Below, piece after piece: positions 58,105 to 64,000 of a stretch of 64,000 bases of DNA; the first letter of the stretch is position 1, and the number at the start of each line of letters is the position of its first letter. The translations under genes and the position numbers were made by a program. The notes under the pieces are model-generated. The model worked only from the letters and a program-made list of their open reading frames with translations. It was not told the DNA's origin and made no database searches. Origin of the DNA: Bacteroidia bacterium (GTDB taxonomy: Bacteria; Bacteroidota; Bacteroidia; Cytophagales; Cyclobacteriaceae). Location: positions 62,001 to 126,000 of the forward strand of contig JAUIAO010000008.1 in the NCBI GenBank assembly GCA_030425425.1. The letters run 5' to 3'.

Positions 58105-58380
58105 ATCAAGTTTTTCGAATCTTTTCATAATAAATTCAAATTGGGCATCTCTAAGTTGTTGCTCTTCCCTGAATTGCTCATCTCTCGATTCCAATCTTTC
58201 TAAAACCTTGTCAAACTGCTCGGCATGGTCGTCAAGTTTGTGAAGAATGCTATTTACAACTTTATTGTTTTCGTATGCATAATTTTTGAACTCTTCCATA
58301 TCTGCAGATAGTCTATCCACATTTCTGGTAAGGTTTGCCATCAATTCTTCTAACTGATTAAATCTCTGATTACTATTCAT
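58099..58380 (-). CDS. Small coiled-coil protein of unknown function
   Basis: A 93-residue, charged, almost wholly helical protein (NQLEELMANLTRNVDRLS, then heptad-like DKVLERLESRDEQFREEQ). It has no signal peptide or membrane segment. It lies on the strand opposite pnuC and nadR, filling nearly all the space between them. Similar short coiled coils are common in Bacteroidota and near toxin genes, but no partner is obvious. It could instead be a decoy, yet composition and lack of stops argue for a real gene. Confidence 0.65.
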   Translation of the reverse strand: MNSNQRFNQLEELMANLTRNVDRLSADMEEFKNYAYENNKVVNSILHKLDDHAEQFDKVLERLESRDEQFREEQQLRDAQFEFIMKRFEKLDS

Positions 58381-58393
58381 AAATTAAAGATAA

Positions 58394-58401
58394 TAAGTTT
58401 G
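58394..58401 (+). promoter_or_regulatory. Candidate -7 box (TAAGTTTG) before nadR-like gene
   Basis: Exact TAnnTTTG ending seven bases before the ATG at 58409, identical to the box before the TPP riboswitch. Implies a leaderless transcript separate from pnuC. Confidence 0.45.
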
Positions 58402-58408
58402 CCAGATC

Positions 58409-58933
58409 ATGATCAAAAAAATTGCAGTAATAGGTCCGGAATCGACAGGGAAAAGTGAACTCTGCCAGCATTTGGCGAGGATTTACAATACGGAGTGGGT
58501 GCCAGAATATGCTCGTTTTTACCTTGATAGGCTAGGAAGAGAATACGAAGAGTCAGATCTACTGGAGATAGCCAAAGGCCAGATGGCGTGGGAAGATGAT
58601 AAGGCCGAGTATGCCAGTAACTATTTATTTTGTGATACCAATCTCATAGTGATGAAAGTCTGGAGTGACCACCGATATGGGAGGACTCACAATTGGATAC
58701 GGGAAGAGCTGGAGAAACGGGAATACGATTTTTATCTGCTCGGGAATATCGATTTGATTTGGAGACCTGATCCCCAGCGTGAGCATCCAAAGCCAGAAAT
58801 GAGGAAGCACTTTTTTAACGTTTATGAGAGTTATCTTAAAGAACATAATCTGCCTTATGGATTGGTCTCCGGCATTGAAGACATGAGAGTGAAGTGCGCT
58901 CAGGATCTGATAGAGGATTTTTTCGCGAATTGA
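58409..58933 (+). CDS. NadR-like nicotinamide riboside kinase (AAA)
   Basis: A 174-residue P-loop kinase. GPESTGKS is at residues 9-16, followed by EYARFYL, FCDTNLIVMKVW and DLIWRPDPQREH, as in the C-terminal kinase domain of NadR. It makes NMN from nicotinamide riboside, matching uptake by PnuC. It lacks the NMN adenylyltransferase and DNA-binding domains of full NadR. Confidence 0.9.
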   Translation: MIKKIAVIGPESTGKSELCQHLARIYNTEWVPEYARFYLDRLGREYEESDLLEIAKGQMAWEDDKAEYASNYLFCDTNLIVMKVWSDHRYGRTHNWIREELEKREYDFYLLGNIDLIWRPDPQREHPKPEMRKHFFNVYESYLKEHNLPYGLVSGIEDMRVKCAQDLIEDFFAN

Positions 58934-59028
58934 AATCGTCCTCCAGATCATTTTCTTTTTTGTGCGTGTAGTCTAATTGATTCTTTCAATTATTCAGTCA
59001 GAGTTTTTATGAACAAAAAGAATTGATC

Positions 59029-59036
59029 TAAGTTTG
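59029..59036 (+). promoter_or_regulatory. Candidate -7 box (TAAGTTTG) for the TPP-controlled transcript
   Basis: Exact TAnnTTTG ending six bases before the riboswitch stem at 59042, exactly where a transcription start would be expected. The best-supported box in the window. Confidence 0.55.
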
Positions 59037-59041
59037 CAACA

Positions 59042-59155
59042 TGATAGGGGTGCCTTACGGGCTGTCGCTGCTTTTATAAAGAAAGCACGTTAGTCTATCG
59101 GGCTGAGATCATACCCAAGAACCTGATCCAGATAATGCTGGCGTAGGGAGGATCG
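59042..59155 (+). ncRNA. TPP (thiamine pyrophosphate) riboswitch
   Basis: The classical thi-box is present: AGGGGTGCC at the 5' side, GGGCTGAGATCATACCC at 59100-59116, and GAACCTGATCCAGATAATG (59119-59137) with CTGGCGTAGGGA (59138-59149). The P1 stem closes with GAT (59043-59045) and ATC (59152-59154). There is a long variable arm between GGTGCC and GGGCTGAGA. A hairpin-rich expression platform spans about 59171-59213, just ahead of the receptor start. It should turn down the TonB receptor when TPP is high. Confidence 0.95.
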
Positions 59156-59228
59156 AATTGATCGAGTATGATAACCAAGGTGGGAAGTTCCCCGCTTTCC
59201 GTATGGTTAAAATTAAATTTTCAAAACA

Positions 59229-61724
59229 ATGAAAACTTTGTGGATGTCAGCAGTAATGCTGATCATTTCATTCAGTGCTTATACCCAGTATAAGCTGAGT
59301 GGAAAAGTATCAGATGCAAATGGTGAAGAATTGCCAGGAGCATATGTATGGTTGGAAGGGACGAGAAATGCAACAGCTGCGGATTTGAATGGCAATTTTG
59401 CGATTGGTAGGATTTCAGAAGGAGATTATGTGCTGAAGGCTTCTTTTGTGGGTTATGAGACTTACAGTGAACCAATAGAGGTCAATCAGAATACAAATAT
59501 TCAGATCAGTTTAGAGGAAAGTGTCATCAAGGCGGAAGAAGTGATTGTTTACTCCACCAGAGCAAATGACAAAACGCCAACAACCTTTTCAGACATTTCA
59601 AACGAAGAACTGGAAGAGCGCAATCTTGGTCAGGATCTGCCATTTTTATTGAAGTTTACTCCGTCAGTAGTGGTGACATCTGATGCCGGAAATGGTGTTG
59701 GTTACTCAGGAATCAGGATAAGAGGTAGTGATCCTACACGTATCAATGTGACGGTAAATGGCATTCCACTTAATGATTCAGAATCACATGGAGTGTTTTG
59801 GGTAAATATGCCAGACTTTTCTTCTTCGGTAAACAACATCCAGATTCAGCGAGGTGTTGGTACTTCTACGAATGGTGCAGCGGCATTCGGCGCTACTATA
59901 AATCTTCAAACTGACATGCCTGCCCAAGAGGCTTATGGAATGGTGAAAACTGGCTTTGGATCATTCAATACGTGGAGAAACACTGTAGAGTTCAATACGG
60001 GGTTGATCAATAAACGATGGGCTTTTCAGGGACGTTTATCGAGCATTGAATCGGATGGATACATTGACAGAGCAACTTCTGATTTGAAATCCTATTATTT
60101 ATCAGGAGGCTATTATGGAAAAAAGACCACTGTAAAGGCTTTGACTTTTTCTGGCAAAGAGGTGACCTATCAGTCATGGTATGGTACTCCGGGTGTTGTG
60201 CTTGGTAAGTATGATAACTACAAAGAAATTTTTGGTGAAGAGCCAACAAATCGTCAGGAGGCTTTGGATAATCTTGTCGGCTTAGGTGGAGAATATTCTA
60301 CACAAGAGCAATTAGATAATCTGTACAGTTCAGATCGCAAGTTCAATTACTATTTATACGATCGTGAAGTGGATGATTACGGTCAGGATCATTACCAACT
60401 TCACTTTGCGCATAGTTTCAGTGATCAGCTGAATGTTTCTGCTGCCGTTCATTATACGCATGGAGAAGGTTATTTTGAGCAGTATCGGAATGATGATGAT
60501 TTCTCAGATTATGGATTTGATGATGTGGTTTTGAAAGATACTACCATTTCGTCTACAGATCTGATCAGAAGACGCTGGCTCGACAATGATTTTATTGGAG
60601 GGGTCTTCTCTATAAACTACAACACATCGGCCTGGAGCACCACTTTTGGAGGAGGATTTAACTATTATGACGGAGACCATTTTGGTGAAATAATTTGGTC
60701 AGAGTATGCTAGTAATTCCCAGATCAGAGATCGATATTATGACAACTATGGCAAAAAGACCGATCTCAACTTCTATTGGAAAAACAATTATCAGGCTACC
60801 GAGCGATTGAACTTGTTTGCTGATTTGCAAGTGCGCGCTTTGAGCTATAAGACCAAAGGTGTAGATAGCGATTTGAGAAATATTGATGTGGGAGATGACT
60901 ATTTTTTCTTCAATCCTAAATTCGGAGCAACGTTCACCTTGTCTAATTATAGCAATGTGTATGCTTCGTTTGCAGTAGCTAATCGTGAGCCCGTACGTGG
61001 AGATTTTGTAGATGCACCTGCTGGGGAAGTTCCGAATCCTGAAAATCTCAAAAATATAGAAGCAGGTTACCGTTTCAATTCTGAAAACGCAATGTTCAAT
61101 GCCAATGTCTATTACATGGGTTACGATGATCAATTGGTTTTGACAGGAGCGTTGAACGATGTGGGATCAGGAATCCGAACCAATGTGCCGGAAAGCTATC
61201 GTGCTGGTATCGAACTTGTAGGAGGTTACAAAGTAGCTTCTAATGTCAATATTGGCGGTAATTTGACTTTGAGTCAAAACAAAATCAAGGAGTTTACAGA
61301 GGTGCTTTATGACTATGGTCCGAATGCGGCCTCTTATGAAGTGACGAATACTTACATTGACACAGATATCGCTTTTTCTCCAAGTGTGATCACCGGAGGA
61401 CAGATAGAAGTGATTCCTGTAAGTGGACTTTCGCTGCAGATTTTGCCAAAGTATGTAGGCAAACAATATCTTGATAATACCAGCAATGAAAACAGAGTGA
61501 TTGACGCGTATTTCATTACGGATTTACTGGCGAGCTATACGCTGAAGCCAAAATGGGCGAAAGAAGTCAATGTTTCATTGATGGTGAACAATGTTTTTGA
61601 TGCCATGTATGAGTCAAACGGATATACCTGGGGATATATGTGGGACGGATTTTTGTATCAACAAAACAATTATTACCCACAGGCAGGAACCAATTTCCTG
61701 ACTTCTCTGACTTTGAAATTTTAG
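59229..61724 (+). CDS. TonB-dependent outer-membrane receptor, probably for thiamine
   Basis: An 831-residue outer-membrane barrel. Signal peptide about residues 1-19, then a carboxypeptidase-regulatory-like domain (about 22-100, LSGKVSDANGEELPGAYVWL), a TonB plug (DLPFLLKFTPSVVV, GIRIRGSDPTRINV, VNGIPLNDSES) and a beta-barrel ending in aromatic residues (TSLTLKF). The TPP riboswitch just upstream points to thiamine or a precursor as substrate. No TonB box was identified. Confidence 0.93.
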   Translation: MKTLWMSAVMLIISFSAYTQYKLSGKVSDANGEELPGAYVWLEGTRNATAADLNGNFAIGRISEGDYVLKASFVGYETYSEPIEVNQNTNIQISLEESVIKAEEVIVYSTRANDKTPTTFSDISNEELEERNLGQDLPFLLKFTPSVVVTSDAGNGVGYSGIRIRGSDPTRINVTVNGIPLNDSESHGVFWVNMPDFSSSVNNIQIQRGVGTSTNGAAAFGATINLQTDMPAQEAYGMVKTGFGSFNTWRNTVEFNTGLINKRWAFQGRLSSIESDGYIDRATSDLKSYYLSGGYYGKKTTVKALTFSGKEVTYQSWYGTPGVVLGKYDNYKEIFGEEPTNRQEALDNLVGLGGEYSTQEQLDNLYSSDRKFNYYLYDREVDDYGQDHYQLHFAHSFSDQLNVSAAVHYTHGEGYFEQYRNDDDFSDYGFDDVVLKDTTISSTDLIRRRWLDNDFIGGVFSINYNTSAWSTTFGGGFNYYDGDHFGEIIWSEYASNSQIRDRYYDNYGKKTDLNFYWKNNYQATERLNLFADLQVRALSYKTKGVDSDLRNIDVGDDYFFFNPKFGATFTLSNYSNVYASFAVANREPVRGDFVDAPAGEVPNPENLKNIEAGYRFNSENAMFNANVYYMGYDDQLVLTGALNDVGSGIRTNVPESYRAGIELVGGYKVASNVNIGGNLTLSQNKIKEFTEVLYDYGPNAASYEVTNTYIDTDIAFSPSVITGGQIEVIPVSGLSLQILPKYVGKQYLDNTSNENRVIDAYFITDLLASYTLKPKWAKEVNVSLMVNNVFDAMYESNGYTWGYMWDGFLYQQNNYYPQAGTNFLTSLTLKF

Positions 61725-61756
61725 TTCATTGTGTGAATGAACAAATCTTAGGTTTC

Positions 61757-61788
61757 ACAGCTGCTCTTTATAGGGCAGCTGTTTTTTT
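61757..61788 (+). terminator. Rho-independent terminator after TonB receptor
   Basis: Ten-base stem ACAGCTGCTC (61757-61766) with 61773-61782, six-base loop, one G-T pair, followed by seven T residues (61782-61788). It ends the TPP-controlled transcript before the TPK-like gene. Confidence 0.92.
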
Positions 61789-61833
61789 ACTCTGAAAATC
61801 GAAGACTTTTCCTCATACTGATTGTTATCAACT

Positions 61834-61941
61834 AGGTTGAGTTTGATTGGGAGAACCCACAGGCTCAACCTGATAATAACCAGTGGCATACAGCCAACTA
61901 ATGTATGGTTTAATTACCGCCGGGTTAGTAACTTAGTAACC
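61834..61941 (+). other. Structured leader of unknown type before TPK-like gene
   Basis: Three stacked hairpins are visible: an eight-base perfect outer stem 61834-61841 / 61864-61871 with an inner TGGG/CCCA stem (61848-61851 / 61856-61859); a five-base stem CATAC/GTATG (61887-61891 / 61903-61907); and GGTTA/TAACC (61923-61927 / 61937-61941). It contains AACCTGAT, as in the TPP switch, but not the rest of the thi-box. It may be a riboswitch-like or attenuation element. Confidence 0.4.
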
Positions 61942-61956
61942 AGAACCCCAACAACC

Positions 61957-62583
61957 ATGTCTTCACATCACATCGTCCGAGACCGACAAGAACCAGCACT
62001 TTTAATTCATAGACTGTCTGATTTTGACACCTCCCAACTTCATGGGCTTTTGGAGTGGTCACCAACAGTGGTTTGTTGTGAGCCAGCCTTGGAGCGATAT
62101 GTGGAGCTGGGTCACAAGGTGGATATTGCTCTGGTGAGTTTCAATTTTCAGGATCGATGGGAGAAGTTTCTGGCCAATCAACAGCCTCTGAAAATACTCG
62201 CTCTTCACAATGCTCAGCTGATGGACACAGGGCTGGAAGTTTTAGAACGAGAGAATTATCCAGCGGTGAACATTGTCACAGATACAGATTCACTTCATGA
62301 TGTGATAGATGAGTTGATCGATTGGATTAAACTGATAGATGTGGTGGTTTATTCTGGTAAACAGCGCTATGTTTTTGCAAGGAATGGGGAGTTTTCAAAG
62401 TGGTTGGCTGCAGATAGTCATTTGAGGGCACTTGCTCTGGATGAAGACCCGGTGTGGACTACTGAGGGATTTGACAAAAATTTTTCATCCGAAGAAACAG
62501 ATGAGATAATGTTGAAAATAACCAATGAAGGAACAGGAAAAATTCATTGCAATGTGCCTTTCGTGATCGAAGAAGACTTGTAG
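61957..62583 (+). CDS. Thiamine-pyrophosphokinase-like protein, probably inactive
   Basis: A 208-residue protein from ATG 61957 (MSSHHIVRDRQEPALLI, the characteristic start of Bacteroidota TPKs). LLEWSPTVV and the late VNIVTDTDSLHDV and GTGKIHCNVPFVIEEDL keep the family look. The expected GDFDR/DxDS aspartate motif after KVD reads IALVSFNFQDRW (residues 57-68), so catalytic Asp residues seem lost. TPK makes TPP from thiamine; this one may instead be regulatory or non-functional. The frame continues upstream to a TTG at 61822 without a stop, but that stretch is the structured leader. Confidence 0.7.
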   Translation: MSSHHIVRDRQEPALLIHRLSDFDTSQLHGLLEWSPTVVCCEPALERYVELGHKVDIALVSFNFQDRWEKFLANQQPLKILALHNAQLMDTGLEVLERENYPAVNIVTDTDSLHDVIDELIDWIKLIDVVVYSGKQRYVFARNGEFSKWLAADSHLRALALDEDPVWTTEGFDKNFSSEETDEIMLKITNEGTGKIHCNVPFVIEEDL

Positions 62584-62616
62584 TCGATGATTGCCAAATG
62601 CAGAACGCCGTTTGCT

Positions 62617-63468
62617 TTACGCTTTCTGACAGTATGCAGAAATCATTCTGTCTTTTCCATTCAAATCCTGATGTATTTGGATATTCTGATAACCTTGTTG
62701 TTCGAGCAAAGACTTTGTTTCATTACCAAAATTCCCGTGTATCTCGAAATACAGTCTTCCTCCTTCATTCAGCGATTTCAATCCTAACTCTCCGATTTTT
62801 CTATAAAATAGCAGCGGGTCATTATCGGGAACGAAAAGAGCAGAACCCGGCTCATATTTGGTGACGTTGACATGCATTGTGTCAAACTCTTGATTTGGGA
62901 TGTATGGAGGATTACTGACAATGATGTCATATTTCTCTTCTGAATCAGAATTCAAGACATCATTGATTTCGAAGTTGACCTTTGCATTGATAGCGGAAGC
63001 ATTTTTCTTGGCAACTGCGATTGCCCCCTCTGCAATATCCCAGGCTTCAACAGAAGCATTATTAAGTCCAAGAGCTAAACTTATTGCAATGCAGCCAGTA
63101 CCCGTTCCAATATCCAATATTTTGAGGTTTGGTTTTCTTTCGGCATTAGAAATAATTAGATGAACCAATTCTTCAGTTTCCGGGCGGGGGATCAGCGTGT
63201 TTTCATCTACCGAAAATTGATGACCATAAAACTCAGAAAAGCCCGTAATGTGCTGGACAGGAACAGCATTCTTGAGTTTTTCAATAGCCGACTCCCATTT
63301 CTTAAGTTGCTCTTCTGAAATCTCAAGATTTGTATTGGTGAGTCGCTGAATTCTGGAAATGCCCAGATAATCCTCAAAAAGAATATTGACGACAGATTCT
63401 GCCTCACGCTCATCATAAATTCCCGCAAGCGCCAGAACAGATTCTTTGTAAATTGCAGCCACTTTCAC
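62617..63468 (-). CDS. prmC: Release factor glutamine methyltransferase PrmC
   Basis: Methylates the GGQ glutamine of RF1 and RF2. The catalytic motif NPPYIP is near residue 185 (numbered from GTG 63468), with LDIGTGTGCIAISLAL before it and ETEELVHLII in front. The frame is open to an ATG at 63495, but that overlaps ribD and precedes a promoter-like box, so GTG 63468 or GTG 63462 is favoured. About 283 residues, normal for the family. It is divergent from ribD. Confidence 0.9.
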   Translation of the reverse strand: MKVAAIYKESVLALAGIYDEREAESVVNILFEDYLGISRIQRLTNTNLEISEEQLKKWESAIEKLKNAVPVQHITGFSEFYGHQFSVDENTLIPRPETEELVHLIISNAERKPNLKILDIGTGTGCIAISLALGLNNASVEAWDIAEGAIAVAKKNASAINAKVNFEINDVLNSDSEEKYDIIVSNPPYIPNQEFDTMHVNVTKYEPGSALFVPDNDPLLFYRKIGELGLKSLNEGGRLYFEIHGNFGNETKSLLEQQGYQNIQIHQDLNGKDRMISAYCQKA

Positions 63469-63472
63469 ACGG

Positions 63473-63480
63473 CGAAGATA
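63473..63480 (-). promoter_or_regulatory. Candidate -7 box (TATCTTCG) for prmC
   Basis: One mismatch to TAnnTTTG on the minus strand, ending four to eleven bases before the candidate GTG starts of prmC. Confidence 0.35.
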
Positions 63481-63483
63481 AAT

Positions 63484-64000
63484 ATGTCTGATCAAGCATA
63501 CATGCAGCGAGCCCTTCAGTTGGCAAAATTAGGTTTGGGGAATACCAGTCCAAACCCCATGGTAGGGTGTGTGATCGTGCATGAAGGTCAAATAATTGGA
63601 GAAGGCTATCACATGGTCTATGGAGGGCCACATGCGGAGGTCAATGCTGTGAATGCTGTTGAGAATAAGGAGCTACTCAAAGAGTCGACCGTTTATGTGA
63701 CGCTGGAGCCGTGCTCGCATTTTGGTAAAACGCCACCTTGCGCAGATTTACTAGTCAGCCATCAGGTAAAAAAGGTAATCGTCTGCAACATTGACCCACA
63801 CCCAATAGTCTCTGGTTCCGGGATAAAGCGATTGCAAAATGCCGGGATAGAAGTGGAAGTAGGCTTGTTGGAGGAGGCGGGAGAAGAGCTCAATAAAAGA
63901 TTTTTCACAGCTTTTCGGCAGCAGCGTCCTTATGTGATCCTGAAATGGGCTCAAACTGCTGACGGCTTCATTTCCAGAAAGAATTTTGATAGCAAATGGA
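63484..64000 (+). CDS. ribD: Riboflavin biosynthesis protein RibD, N-terminal part (cut by window edge)
   Basis: The frame opens at ATG 63484 and stays open to the window edge (about 172 residues). It starts MSDQAYMQRALQLAKLG, with NPMVGCVIV, the zinc-site GGPHAEVNAV and PCSHFGKTPPC of the deaminase domain, then the start of the reductase domain (WAQTADGFISRK). RibD performs the deaminase and reductase steps of riboflavin synthesis. No FMN riboswitch precedes it. The C-terminal half is outside the window. Confidence 0.93.
   Translation, partial: MSDQAYMQRALQLAKLGLGNTSPNPMVGCVIVHEGQIIGEGYHMVYGGPHAEVNAVNAVENKELLKESTVYVTLEPCSHFGKTPPCADLLVSHQVKKVIVCNIDPHPIVSGSGIKRLQNAGIEVEVGLLEEAGEELNKRFFTAFRQQRPYVILKWAQTADGFISRKNFDSKW

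Noticed and set aside
61834-61900. Second TPP riboswitch before the TPK-like gene
   Set aside because: Only AACCTGAT is shared; the CTGAGA block and the TAATGCnGGCG hairpin are missing. Kept as an unassigned structured leader.

Overview
The window is chromosomal DNA from a member of the Bacteroidota, most likely the order Cytophagales (a Reichenbachiella- or Fulvivirga-like marine gliding bacterium; the genus is a guess). The basis is a low G+C content, a PorZ-type type IX secretion protein with a C-terminal sorting domain, SLBB-rich Wza-like export protein, a TPP-riboswitch/TonB-receptor pair, near absence of Shine-Dalgarno sequences, and several TAnnTTTG-like promoter boxes of the Bacteroidota type. 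I see no tRNA or rRNA genes, insertion sequences or CRISPR arrays.

Layout. 1-4,933: recO (cut by the window edge), porZ, tdk and a 2Fe-2S ferredoxin on the minus strand, then an acidic protein of unknown function. 4,936-10,418: the rod-shape operon mreB-mreC-mreD-mrdA-rodA. 10,480-14,353: purH, purN, a UbiA-type prenyltransferase and a DUF2520-type Rossmann protein.

14,576-48,854: a large surface-polysaccharide locus, almost entirely on the plus strand. It starts with nucleotide-sugar genes (rfbB, rfbA, rfbC, UDP-glucuronate decarboxylase, UDP-HexNAc dehydrogenase). PAPS synthesis and recycling genes follow (cysC, cysD, cysN, cysQ), then gmhA, the export pair (Wza-like and Wzz-like), two flippases, two closely related Wzy-type polymerases, four glycosyltransferases, and modifying enzymes (pyruvyl transferase, nitroreductase-like protein, O-acetyltransferase, sulfotransferase, DegT aminotransferase, WbqC protein, TauD-like dioxygenase). 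It ends with two lipid-carrier initiating enzymes (WcaJ-like and WecA/MraY-like). A short inverted island (37,086-39,949) holds an exosortase, its membrane partner, an ATP-grasp-like protein and a possible small gene. The coherent reading is an acidic exopolysaccharide that is sulfated and probably pyruvylated and acetylated.

48,895-57,405: pheS; then, on the minus strand, guaB and an operon of tightly packed genes running SpoIIE phosphatase - STAS - HATPase (a partner switch) - lipoprotein parvulin-like protein - SurA-like isomerase - MoxR ATPase. 57,493-64,000: pnuC, a small coiled-coil gene on the opposite strand, a NadR-like kinase, a TPP riboswitch in front of a TonB-dependent receptor, a thiamine-pyrophosphokinase-like protein whose active-site aspartates look lost, prmC, and the start of ribD (cut by the window edge).

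Most notable: PAPS genes plus a sulfotransferase in one locus, duplicated polymerase and flippase genes, the inverted exosortase island, the partner switch fused by overlaps to periplasmic foldases, and the degenerate TPK-like gene behind an unexplained structured leader. All family assignments are from reading motifs; no database search was run.
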